Translations under genes and position numbers: made by a program
Assembly (NCBI GenBank): GCA_019359325.1
Contig: JAHHHN010000001.1
Coordinates: 62,001-126,000, forward strand
Direction: 5' to 3'
DNA: 64,000 nt
Origin: Mojavia pulchra JT2-VF2
Lineage (GTDB): Bacteria; Cyanobacteriota; Cyanobacteriia; Cyanobacteriales; Nostocaceae
In this document: one piece after another, positions 46,801 through 54,793 of the stretch
Numbering within the stretch: the stretch's first letter is position 1
How the letters are laid out: every line of letters starts with the position of its first letter
The notes under the pieces: generated by a model
The model's database searches: none
What the model saw: the letters and a program-made list of their open reading frames with translations, nothing else
Told to the model about the DNA's origin: nothing

Positions 46801-47726
46801 CTGTTTCCGCATCGCGTGACAAAACCCTGAGAGTGTGGGATTTCAACTCTGGGCATTGTCTGCACATCCTAGAGGGGCATGAGCATTGGGTCGATGCCGT
46901 AGCCATCACCCCAGACGGGCGCAGTGCTGTTTCCGCATCGGCTGACACAACCCTGAGAGTGTGGGATTTAAACTCTGGGTGTTGCCTGTACACCCTGGGA
47001 CATAAGGATATGGTCGATGCTGTAGCCATCACCCCAGACGGGCGCAGTGCTGTTTCCGCATCGCATGACAAAACCCTGAAAGTATGGGATTTAAACTCTG
47101 GGCGTTGCTTGCACACCCTGTGGCATGAGCATTGGGTCAATGCCGTAGCTATCACCCCAGACGGGCGTAGTGCTGTTTCCGCATCGGACAATACCCTGAG
47201 AGTGTGGGATTTAAACTCTGGGCGTTGCCTGTACATCCTGGGGCATGAGAGTTGGGTCGATGCCGTAGCCATCACTCCAGACGGGCGCAGTGCTGTTTCC
47301 GCATCGCGTGACTATACCCTGAGAGTGTGGGATTTAAACTCTGGGTGTTGCCTGCATACCCTAGAGGGGCATAAGGATATGGTCGATGCCGTAGCCATCA
47401 CCCCAGACGGGCGCAGTGCTGTTTCCGCATCGCATGACAAAACCCTGAGAGTGTGGGATTTAAACTCTGGGCATTGCCTACACACCCTAGAGGGGCATAA
47501 GGATAGAGTCAATGCCGTAGCCATCACCCCAGACGGGTGCAGTGCTGTTTCCGCATCCGATGACGATACCTTGAGAGTGTGGGATTTAAACTCTGGGCGT
47601 TGCCTGCATATCTGGACTGGTGATAGTGCTATTCGCTGCTGTGCCGCCTCATCTGATGGCGTTACATTCGTAGCGGGTGAACAATCAGGACGGGTACATT
47701 TCCTACGCTGGGAAGGATTGAACTAG
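43863..47726 (+). CDS. NLR-like protein: adaptor module, NB-ARC ATPase, WD40 repeats
   Basis: The 1287-residue protein starts at GTG. The shared N-terminal module spans 1-80, with GKFNTNIGQITGGDVHIGDR at 45-64. The NB-ARC domain follows, with Walker A GMGGLGKST (148-156), Walker B ACLLILDDIWD, ILITTRNAE and NLPLALAM, then a winged-helix part with SLHDLQLDYVR. From about residue 583 to the end there are 16 nearly identical 40-42 residue WD40 repeats and one degenerate last repeat. The layout is that of STAND signal-transduction ATPases such as Apaf-1: ligand binding to the propellers should release NB-ARC oligomerisation and cluster the N-terminal modules. Confidence 0.92.
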   Translation: MTNHNHLSEILERILKGNQTEADIEELRRSLKIADGVVQSVSQTGKFNTNIGQITGGDVHIGDRIYQGTDAETLRQVLREVLPQPDEKPPTNLTGADGLGELSATVPQRPLSFLPRPEEINSLKKLVVGESNQIVALTSTRRMVGLQGMGGLGKSTLAAELARDEEVRRRFCHGIVWVTLGQTPILINLQASIVGALTGEPTQFKDVQEGKIFLGNLLKGKACLLILDDIWDLKHAEAFTGLGETSHILITTRNAEIIQKLGSQEYPLGLLSNEQALELLAQASEQAVKTLPSEAKAVVEECKNLPLALAMVGAMAKGKPNLWGGLLKRLKNADLEKIKQQFPEYPYPDLLRAIQVSVDALEPEIKERYLNFAVFPEDTPIPVGVLQTFWEPEGLDELDVDEIVTTLVNRSLAQKDQSGRLSLHDLQLDYVRKQANNLPALHGQLLQAYESKCADGWATGPKDGYFFEQLGYHLLQANRREEFRQLLLEFNWLQAKLEATNASSLIADFYTFPEDEELRLVQQAILLSLQAIAKDPKQLWSQLYGRLMSQEMPGIKTMLEHPPQTSWLRPLTPSLHQAGGLLRCTLEGHEDSVNAVAITPDRRSAVSASDDNTLRVWDLNSGLCLHTLEGHEDSVFALAINPDRCSAVSASRDKTLRVWDLNSGLCLHTLEGHEDRINAVAITPDRRSAVSASNDNTLRVWDLNSGLCLHTLEGHEDWVYAVVITPDERSAVSTSADKTLKVWDLNSGRCLHTLGHESWVDAVAINPDGCSAVSASADNTLRVWDLNSGRCLHTLEGHEDRINAVAITPDGRSAVSASADNTLRVWDLNSGLCLHTLGHESWVYAVAITPDGRSAVSASADTTLKVWDLNTGLCLHTLEGHKELVYAVVITPDGRSAVSASADTTLRVWDFNSGHCLHILEGHEHWVDAVAISPDGRSAVSASRDKTLRVWDFNSECCLHTLRHESWVDVVAISPDGRSAVSASRDKTLRVWDFNSGHCLHILEGHEHWVDAVAITPDGRSAVSASADTTLRVWDLNSGCCLYTLGHKDMVDAVAITPDGRSAVSASHDKTLKVWDLNSGRCLHTLWHEHWVNAVAITPDGRSAVSASDNTLRVWDLNSGRCLYILGHESWVDAVAITPDGRSAVSASRDYTLRVWDLNSGCCLHTLEGHKDMVDAVAITPDGRSAVSASHDKTLRVWDLNSGHCLHTLEGHKDRVNAVAITPDGCSAVSASDDDTLRVWDLNSGRCLHIWTGDSAIRCCAASSDGVTFVAGEQSGRVHFLRWEGLN
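45610..47625 (+). repeat. About 2 kb of 120-126-bp tandem repeats encoding WD40 units
   Basis: Sixteen units differ at few nucleotides outside defined positions. Units beginning LEGHE are 126 bp; those beginning LGHE or LRHE are 123 bp, and one is 120 bp. Such identity means recent amplification or gene conversion. The minus strand is open in several frames over the array only because the repeat lacks stops there. Confidence 0.95.
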
Positions 47727-47763
47727 AAAAATCAAAACCCAACATAGAAGAAAGTCACTGGTA

Positions 47764-48948
47764 ATGAATATATCCAATGACCCCCTTGTTATTATCGACC
47801 GCATTTTAGCAGGCAATGTCACAGAAGCCGACCTTGCAAGTTTACGCCAGTTACTAACTCCTAATAGCAGCCAAAATGTAGTGCAGTTAGGCAAATACAA
47901 CGTCAACATCGGACAGGGGCAAGACATTCACATAGGCGATAATATTTACCAAGGCACTGATGCAGACACTATTAAAACAATTATTCAAGCTGTATTAGAA
48001 GAATTTGAACTTCCCCACCAAGGAGCAGATAAAAAATTGCAAAAATGGAAATATTTGCACACCTTCAAAAGTCATTCAGGTGCAATCAACGCTTTAGCAA
48101 TTAGTTCTAATGGGCAAACATTGGTAAGTGGTAGCAATGATAAAACACTCAAGATTTGGGACTTGAGAACTCTGCAATTACTCTACAGTTCTCCCCCCAG
48201 CCAAACTGCTATTACATCCCTAGCTATTAGTGCAGATGAAAATACTATTGTAGCTGGTAGTCAGAGAGGCACAATCAGAATTTGGAACTTACAAACTAGA
48301 GAATTAATTAGCAATCCCACCAAATTACATGAAGGCTCAATCAACTGTGTTACCATCAATCCTGATTGTCAAACTGTTGTTACCTGTGGCTCTGATAGAA
48401 ACCTCAAGGTAATAAATTTATTGACTAAAGATATAATTCACAACTTACCCGCAGGAACAACCCCCATCAAAGCAATTAGCATTAGCCCAGATAAACAAAC
48501 ACTGGTAACTACTAGCGAAGCAGGCACAATTAAAACTTGGAACTTAACCACAGGAAAATTAATTTATTCTCTTGCAAAAGCTCATGAAAGTTCAATAAAT
48601 ACAATAGCATTTACTCCTCATGGTCAAAAATTTATCACAGGTAGTTCCGATAAAACCATTAAAGTCTGGGCTATAAATTCCGCTCAACAAATAGAATTGC
48701 TACACACTCTAGACAGAGGAAAAACCCCAGTTAAATGTCTAGCAATTTATCCAGATAGTCATACTCTCATCAGTGGTAGTGAAGGCGGCGTAGTCAAATT
48801 TTGGGATTTAGAAACACAAGAAATACTGCACACACTCCTAGAAGTTCATCTAAGCTCAATCAATTGTCTTGCGATTAGTTCAGATAGCCAAAACTTTATA
48901 ACTGGTAGTGAAGGCGGTAACATCAAACTTTGGCGCAGGTATTCTTAA
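47764..48948 (+). CDS. Adaptor module plus WD40 protein without ATPase
   Basis: The 394-residue protein begins with the shared module (about 1-75; GKYNVNIGQGQDIHIGDN). Seven WD40 repeats follow directly (about 95-394, e.g. TFKSHSGAINALAISSNGQT). No NB-ARC or NACHT domain is present. These WD40 repeats are diverged, unlike those of the gene 37 bases upstream. A single seven-bladed propeller on a recruitment module could act as a regulator, decoy or scaffold for the sensors (inference). Confidence 0.88.
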   Translation: MNISNDPLVIIDRILAGNVTEADLASLRQLLTPNSSQNVVQLGKYNVNIGQGQDIHIGDNIYQGTDADTIKTIIQAVLEEFELPHQGADKKLQKWKYLHTFKSHSGAINALAISSNGQTLVSGSNDKTLKIWDLRTLQLLYSSPPSQTAITSLAISADENTIVAGSQRGTIRIWNLQTRELISNPTKLHEGSINCVTINPDCQTVVTCGSDRNLKVINLLTKDIIHNLPAGTTPIKAISISPDKQTLVTTSEAGTIKTWNLTTGKLIYSLAKAHESSINTIAFTPHGQKFITGSSDKTIKVWAINSAQQIELLHTLDRGKTPVKCLAIYPDSHTLISGSEGGVVKFWDLETQEILHTLLEVHLSSINCLAISSDSQNFITGSEGGNIKLWRRYS

Positions 48949-49180
48949 AGATTTAGCTGAAGCAGACAATAGCGATCGTCAATCTTATAAAGAATATTGA
49001 AAGTGAGGAAGATGTGAAAAATCTCAGAGAATGCAATTGGTAAGTTATTGACAATCAAACAACTAGATCAATTTATGAAAAATAGTTTATGTAATATTTA
49101 AGATAACTTAATTATTGACTAGATTTTTTGAATGAAATACCTTATGGCTATACGATAATTTACTGTTTAAATTAAAACTA

Positions 49181-51526
49181 ATGACATCCCCTGAAGAGTT
49201 AAACTCTATACTAGAGCGCATAGTAAAATACCAGCATACTGAAAGCGATATCGCGCTTCTACAACAGTGGGTCAGTAGTGGTAGTCAGATTGTCTCACAG
49301 CAAGGGAAATATGCGGTTAACCTGGGACAAGGACAGGAAATACACATAGGCGATCGCATTTATCAGGGTGCTGATGCCGAAGTTGTCAAGGGAATTTTAC
49401 AAGAAGTTTTACAAACAGTTCAGCCTAATCTTCAACTGGCTGGAATTCCTGAGAACTTGCCCCGTAGCGGCGTAGTGCAGTTTGTCGGGCGGGAGCAAGA
49501 ACTGGAAACTCTACACCAGCAGCTACAAGAGAATACACCAGTGGCAATATCTGCGATCGCAGGGATGGGCGGCATCGGTAAAACGGAACTGGCACTACAA
49601 TACGCCTTGCTACGCAAGCAAACTTACCAAGGCGGTATTTGCTGGTTGCGTGCAAAAGGATTAAATGTAGGCACTCAAATTGTGCAGTTTGGACAATCAC
49701 GGCTTCAACTCCACCCACCTGAAGACCTAGACTTAATTGGTCAAGTAGGATTTTGCTGGACTCACTGGCCAGCAGGTGAGGTGTTAGTCATATTCGACGA
49801 TGTAACAGACTACGAAATCATCAAACCTTATTTTCCTCCTGCTGAACCTCGGTTCAAGGTAATGATTGCAACTCGCTTACGGTTAGGTAAATCCGTCAAG
49901 CAGTTAGAGATTGAAGTACTAAGCGAATTAGCAGCCCTAGCATTATTAGAATCGTTAGTGGGAACAGAACGCATTCAACGCGAACTAGATAATGCCAAAA
50001 AACTCTGTGCCTGGTTGGGATACTTACCTCTGGGATTGGAGTTGGTAGGACGCTATCTTGACCGTAAACCCGACCTGACTGTGAGTGAGATGCAGCAACG
50101 GTTGGAGAAGAAGAGATTGGATGAGCGATCGCTTTCTAAACCTGATGCTGACATGACCGCATCTTTGGGAGTCGCTGCTGCCTTTGAACTAAGTTGGGAG
50201 GTACTTGATGAGCCAACAAAACAGCTAGGTTGTTTACTTAGCTTATTTGCCCTCGCTCCCATTCCCTGGTCGTTAGTCGAGTCGTGTCTGCCACAAGATA
50301 AAGAAGACTTGGAAGAACTGCGGGATGATAACCTACTGAACCTGAACCTCATCCAACGTAAAGGTGTAGCCATTTATCAACTGCATCAACTGATTCGAGA
50401 ATTCTTCCAGGCAAAGCAACATAGCATCACTAACTCTGAGCAACTCAAATGGCAATTCTGTCAAGCAATGGTAGCTGTTGCCCAAAAAATTCCAGAAAAT
50501 CCAACTCGTAACTTGCTTCTAGAACTAGCACCTACCATGCCCCATGTGGCTGAAGCTGCCACAATATTAAATAATTACTTAGCTGATACAGATATACTCA
50601 AACCATTTGAAGCTCTAGGTCGGTTTTACGAAAGACAAAGTTTTTATCAACAAGCCGCAGACTGGTATGAAAGGTGTCGTAGCCTAACTGAGCAACGCTT
50701 CGGTAGCGACCATCTTGATGTTGCAACGAGTATTAACTATCTGGCATATATTTACAGGTTGCAAGGTCGTTACGTAGAAGCTGAACTGCTGTGTCAACAA
50801 GTATTAAAGATTAGACAAAGTTTGTTAGGTGCAGAAGCTCCTCAAGTCGCTGACAGTCTCAATCAACTAGGAATGCTTTACTTCCAACAGGGAAAATACG
50901 ATGATGCAGAGGCTTTATACAAGCAAGCATTGGAGATGAAGCAACGTTTGTTAGGTTTTGAACATCCAGATGTAGCAGAATATTTAAATAACTTAGGGTT
51001 CCTCTACCTTGCTCAGGGACGCTACAGCAAAGCAGAACCACTATTTGAACAAGCAATTATTTTTTATAAACGTACAAAAGCAGAAATTTATTTGGCTACA
51101 ACTTTAAATAACCTGGCACGGCTTTACGATGCCCAAGAACGCTACGCCGAAGCAGAAATTTTGTATATACAAGCACTAGAACTTTTCAAAAGCTTATTAG
51201 GAGAAGAACACCCTGATATTGCTATCTGCCTTAACGACCTAGCATTTATCTATGGACAAAAAGGTGATCAAGAAAGGGCAGAAACTACATACATTCAAGC
51301 ATTAGAGATGCGACGAAAGCTTTTAGGAAATGAGCATCCTGATGTAGCAGTTAGCTTGAATGATTTAGCCAAATTCTACACTTCTTTGAAACGTTATGCC
51401 GAGGCTCAACCACTTTATCTGCAAGCCTTAGCAACCCTTGAGGAAAAACTCGGTAAAGAGCATCCATTTACAGTCAAAGTGTACCAAAATCTATTGGAAT
51501 TAAGGTATACAGCCGACACAATTTAA
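49181..51526 (+). CDS. NLR-like protein: adaptor module, NB-ARC ATPase, TPRs
   Basis: The 781-residue protein has the shared module (1-75; GKYAVNLGQGQEIHIGDR), then NB-ARC with Walker A GMGGIGKTE (128-136), Walker B EVLVIFDDVTD, a MIATRLRLG sensor and YLPLGLELV. A winged-helix part with YQLHQLIREFF follows. From about residue 480 there are 42-residue kinesin-light-chain-type TPRs (EALYKQALEMKQRLLGFEHPD and similar). It is a second sensor with a different recognition surface. Its module is nearly identical to the truncated copy at 56,631. Confidence 0.92.
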   Translation: MTSPEELNSILERIVKYQHTESDIALLQQWVSSGSQIVSQQGKYAVNLGQGQEIHIGDRIYQGADAEVVKGILQEVLQTVQPNLQLAGIPENLPRSGVVQFVGREQELETLHQQLQENTPVAISAIAGMGGIGKTELALQYALLRKQTYQGGICWLRAKGLNVGTQIVQFGQSRLQLHPPEDLDLIGQVGFCWTHWPAGEVLVIFDDVTDYEIIKPYFPPAEPRFKVMIATRLRLGKSVKQLEIEVLSELAALALLESLVGTERIQRELDNAKKLCAWLGYLPLGLELVGRYLDRKPDLTVSEMQQRLEKKRLDERSLSKPDADMTASLGVAAAFELSWEVLDEPTKQLGCLLSLFALAPIPWSLVESCLPQDKEDLEELRDDNLLNLNLIQRKGVAIYQLHQLIREFFQAKQHSITNSEQLKWQFCQAMVAVAQKIPENPTRNLLLELAPTMPHVAEAATILNNYLADTDILKPFEALGRFYERQSFYQQAADWYERCRSLTEQRFGSDHLDVATSINYLAYIYRLQGRYVEAELLCQQVLKIRQSLLGAEAPQVADSLNQLGMLYFQQGKYDDAEALYKQALEMKQRLLGFEHPDVAEYLNNLGFLYLAQGRYSKAEPLFEQAIIFYKRTKAEIYLATTLNNLARLYDAQERYAEAEILYIQALELFKSLLGEEHPDIAICLNDLAFIYGQKGDQERAETTYIQALEMRRKLLGNEHPDVAVSLNDLAKFYTSLKRYAEAQPLYLQALATLEEKLGKEHPFTVKVYQNLLELRYTADTI

Positions 51527-51546
51527 TTATAATCAGGTACTATTTT

Positions 51547-53022
51547 ATGCGTTCACGAACTTTTACTCTGTTTTCTTTATTTACTGCTGCTTTAACTGGA
51601 TTTTTATTTTGTGCTTGTCAAAAGCAACAAATTGTGAATCAAGGCAAACCTGAGCAAATTACTAATACAAATATTAGTAAAACCCCCCAAAAATCTATTC
51701 AAAATTCAGAAAAATGTGTTGTTGAAAATACAGAACAAGATACTAATACTAATTTAATTAAAAGTGAACAAATTACTGTTGAACAAGCAGATAAGCTCTG
51801 GCAAGAGGGAACTAATCAATATACAAAAGAGTTTAAATATAATAATGCATTAAAAAATTTTGAAATAGCTCTGAAAGTTTACCAAAAAGAGAAAAATTTT
51901 GATAAACAAGCAATTACCCTTGGTAGTATAGGAACTGTTTACTATCAAATAGCAGATTACAATAAAGCGATTAATTGTCATAAACAACGTCAAATAATTG
52001 CTGGTGTAATAAAAAATGGAAAAGAAGAGGCAGCTGCTTACGGTAGCTTGGGAAATGCTTACTATGCAATGGGTAATTACCCAAAAGCTCGTCTTTATTA
52101 CAACAGAATTTTAAAAAGAATTGTTAGAAATGAAAAGATTTCTATGGATAAGGATGATCGAAAGCGAGCGGAAGCGATCGCTCTAGCAGGACTGGGAAGT
52201 GTTGCCCACAGTGTAGGTAACTATACAAAAGCAATAAAACTTCATGAAGAACGTTTGAATATTGTTAATGAAGCTCTCAATAATCAAGACTTAACTGAAG
52301 AAAATCGAAAATACTTTATTAAATTAAAGGCATCTGCTTTCGGTGGTTTAGGTAACGCTTACCACAAACAAGGCAATGATGAAAAAGCAATAGAATACTA
52401 TAAAATACATTTGGAAACTGCTGTAGATGACAAAGATAAACGAGAAGAAGCAATTGCTTTAGGGGAATTAGGCAGTGCTTATCATAGAATTTGGCAGCGT
52501 AGTAATTTTAGAGAAGCAGATGATTTAGATAAGGCAATAAAACATTATGAAGAGCGTTTAAAAATTGCTGAAAGTATTGGCGATCGTCGTTTAGTAGCAT
52601 CTACTTACGGTGGTTTAGGTAATATTTACTATTCAACAGGTAATCTTGAAAAAGCTAATCTTGAAAAATCCCATAATGATTATAATGAAGCTATTAAATA
52701 TACTAATAATTATTTAAATATTTCAACAGGTATTAAAGATAAGCCTGGCATGGGTAATGCTTTAAGTATATTAGGAGTAACTTATTTTCAGATTAATAAT
52801 ATCCTTAAAAACCAGGAAAAAACACTGAAAAAAGCTGGCAGAATTACAGAAGCCGAACAAAAATTTGCTGAAGCTCAAGAAAATCTGGATAAAGCCATAA
52901 AAAACTTGAATGAAGCGATAGAAGTTAGGGAATCCCTGCGAAAAGGGTTAACTGAAATAGAAAAATATTTATTTTTGATACTCAACAAACTACTTACCTC
53001 AATCTCCAACAAGTTTATGTGA
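51547..53022 (+). CDS. TPR half of a frameshifted TPR-CHAT protein
   Basis: The 491-residue product begins with a hydrophobic export-like segment (MRSRTFTLFSLFTAALTGFL) and has TPRs from about 95 to 400 (GSLGNAYYAMGNYPKARLYY and others). Its last residues (LFLILNKLLTSISNKFM) are out of frame. In the -1 frame from about 52,956 the sequence reads IFIFDTQQTTYLNLQQVYVN and runs straight into the CHAT frame, as in normal single-chain TPR-CHAT proteins. The break is near AAAAATATTTATTTTT at 52,961-52,976. It starts 20 bases after the NB-ARC-TPR gene. Confidence 0.85.
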   Translation: MRSRTFTLFSLFTAALTGFLFCACQKQQIVNQGKPEQITNTNISKTPQKSIQNSEKCVVENTEQDTNTNLIKSEQITVEQADKLWQEGTNQYTKEFKYNNALKNFEIALKVYQKEKNFDKQAITLGSIGTVYYQIADYNKAINCHKQRQIIAGVIKNGKEEAAAYGSLGNAYYAMGNYPKARLYYNRILKRIVRNEKISMDKDDRKRAEAIALAGLGSVAHSVGNYTKAIKLHEERLNIVNEALNNQDLTEENRKYFIKLKASAFGGLGNAYHKQGNDEKAIEYYKIHLETAVDDKDKREEAIALGELGSAYHRIWQRSNFREADDLDKAIKHYEERLKIAESIGDRRLVASTYGGLGNIYYSTGNLEKANLEKSHNDYNEAIKYTNNYLNISTGIKDKPGMGNALSILGVTYFQINNILKNQEKTLKKAGRITEAEQKFAEAQENLDKAIKNLNEAIEVRESLRKGLTEIEKYLFLILNKLLTSISNKFM

Positions 53023-54407
53023 ATAAAGGCAATTATGATCTGGCATTAGAGATTGCAGAAAGAGGAAGAGCGAAAGCGTTCGTAGACGTTTTGGCAAAGC
53101 AGTTAAAAATGAATAGAGAAGTATCTAGTAATTTGAAGATTCAAGATATTAAAAAAATTGCTCAAGACCAGCAAGCTACTTTAGTAATTTACTCAAATAT
53201 ATTAGAAAAAAATTCTATTACTAATCATAGTGAAAAACTTTATATTTGGGTAGTTAGACCAAACCAAGAAAAAGTAAATTTTAAACAGGTTGATCTGCAA
53301 GATCCAAAAGTTTCTAAAAGCCTGAAGGAAAGTTTTACTAAAATCAAACAGAATTTTCCACAAGGTGATAGACCAATTGATCTTTTAGGAGGTTCCATTC
53401 CTCGTACATATCTTCGTGGTACTAAAAAAGATATAAATTCAGGTCAACAAACTTCTCAAAAAACTATAGAAGTATTAGCAGCCTATTATCAACTTTTAAT
53501 TGAGCCAGACGAAAAAGGAAAAATATTAACAAACGAAGATAAGAAAGTTATCTTCATTCCTCAAGGAACTTTATTTGAAATACCTTTTGCTGCTCTCTAC
53601 GATAATCAAGCAAAACAATACTTAATTGAAAAACACACGATTTTGGCTTCTCCCTCGGTTAAAGCATTAGATATGCTCTACAAACGACAGCAAAAGGGTG
53701 AGTTGAACAGCAAACCTTTACAAAACAAAGACTGGCTAATTTTGGGCATAGAAGAAGCAAAGCCGACACAATTATGTTCTCAAAATGTACAGTTAAATAA
53801 ATTACCAGGAGCAAAACAAGAAGCAAAAGATATTGCTTCTGTTATTTTCCAAGGAGAAGCAATGGAGGAGAAAACAGAAGCCGCAGTTAGGCAAAAAATG
53901 CCTCAGGCACGAATGATTCATCTGGCGACTCACGGCTTACTAGATAATTGTGAAGAAGACGCAGAAGTTCCAGGTGCGATCGCTTTAGATGCCTCTGAGA
54001 ATAATGACGGTTGGCTGACTGCCAGTGAAATTTCACAAATGAAGTTACAAGCTGAGTTAATTGTTCTCAGTGCTTGCGATACTGCACGGGGACGGCTGAC
54101 TGCGGATGGTGTGATTGGTTTGTCTCGGTCGGCGCTAGCTGCTGGTTCTTCTAGTGCGATCGTTTCCTTATGGAAGGTAGAAGACAAATCAACATCTTTC
54201 TTGATGAAAGAGTTTTATACACAATTGAAAGAACAGCAATCAAAATCAGGAAAATTCGACAAAGCAGAAGCTTTACGTCAGGCAATGTTGAAGACAAAAA
54301 ACTATGTCGATAAAAATACAAAAAAGAAAATTTACTCTGAGCCTTATCAATGGTCTGCCTTTACCCTAGTTGGTGAACCTACAACACAGTTAGAGACGCG
54401 TCAGTGA
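53019..54407 (+). CDS. CHAT-domain (caspase-like) half of the frameshifted TPR-CHAT protein
   Basis: The 462 residues begin at GTG-adjacent codons inside what is normally the middle of a longer protein (NKGNYDLALEIAERGRAKAF). The CHAT protease domain has catalytic His305 in HLATHG and Cys353 in LSACDTARG, followed by GVIGLSRSALAAGSSSAIVSLWKV. CHAT is a caspase relative. The 4-base overlap with the TPR frame could allow coupled translation, but a true single product would need a -1 shift. Status: probable recent frameshift, or programmed shift. Confidence 0.85.
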   Translation: MNKGNYDLALEIAERGRAKAFVDVLAKQLKMNREVSSNLKIQDIKKIAQDQQATLVIYSNILEKNSITNHSEKLYIWVVRPNQEKVNFKQVDLQDPKVSKSLKESFTKIKQNFPQGDRPIDLLGGSIPRTYLRGTKKDINSGQQTSQKTIEVLAAYYQLLIEPDEKGKILTNEDKKVIFIPQGTLFEIPFAALYDNQAKQYLIEKHTILASPSVKALDMLYKRQQKGELNSKPLQNKDWLILGIEEAKPTQLCSQNVQLNKLPGAKQEAKDIASVIFQGEAMEEKTEAAVRQKMPQARMIHLATHGLLDNCEEDAEVPGAIALDASENNDGWLTASEISQMKLQAELIVLSACDTARGRLTADGVIGLSRSALAAGSSSAIVSLWKVEDKSTSFLMKEFYTQLKEQQSKSGKFDKAEALRQAMLKTKNYVDKNTKKKIYSEPYQWSAFTLVGEPTTQLETRQ

Positions 54408-54521
54408 TGACTATCGACGATGAATTAACTTAAAGCCATCCTTGCTCGCATCGTCAAATACTAGACGACGAAGACAGATATGACATTTTTGCGGCAGTAG
54501 TTAAGTGGTAGTCAATTTCAA
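54407..54521 (+). pseudogene. Decayed copy of the shared adaptor module
   Basis: ATG at 54,407 overlaps the CHAT stop. The translation MTIDDELT is followed by a one-base insertion. In the next frame it reads AILARIVKY, stop, TTKTDMTFLRQ, stop, LSGSQFQ, which aligns with ILERIVKKQQTETDITVLRK and SGSGQIVSQ of the intact modules. Two in-frame TAG codons replace Gln positions. This is a former gene start, not a current one. Confidence 0.7.
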
Positions 54522-54557
54522 CGATGTAATTACAATTTAGTTACGCAAAAGTATCAA

Positions 54558-54764
54558 ATGGCACATATTGACCACCTCAAGCAAATTCTGGATCGGGTTG
54601 AAAAAGGAGAACAAACCGATGATGATATGAAGTTTCTACATCAGAAACTGCTGACTGGCGATCGCCTAGTTGTATCACAACTAGGTAAGTACAACGTCAA
54701 TATCGGGAAAGGGGAAGATATACATATAGGCGATCGCATTTATCAACAACTGTATTTACCTTAG
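54558..54764 (+). CDS. Truncated or stand-alone adaptor module
   Basis: The 68-residue product is the shared module (HLKQILDRVEKGEQTDDD, then GKYNVNIGKGEDIHIGDR) ending IYQQLYLP. It stops where the frame of the following SAV_2336-like sequence takes over (TVFTLEPDKVATW from 54,749 in the next frame). So it is probably a remnant of a larger fused gene, although a free module could still bind the caspase tail. Confidence 0.7.
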   Translation: MAHIDHLKQILDRVEKGEQTDDDMKFLHQKLLTGDRLVVSQLGKYNVNIGKGEDIHIGDRIYQQLYLP

Positions 54765-54793
54765 AACCAGATAAAGTTGCTACTTGGGCGCAA

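Noticed and set aside
45590-47527. Long minus-strand Ser/Thr/Arg/Cys repeat frames opposite the WD40 array
   Set aside because: Shadows of the near-identical WD40 repeats, which lack stops in that frame; the plus strand gives perfect WD40 units.
45610-47625. CRISPR-like or other non-coding regular repeat array
   Set aside because: The 120-126-bp periodicity corresponds to WD40 codons in one open frame, without spacers.
54434-54434. Reading the 54,407 ATG as a functional leader peptide for the next gene
   Set aside because: The sequence aligns with the adaptor module after a one-base shift and two stops, so decay explains it better.
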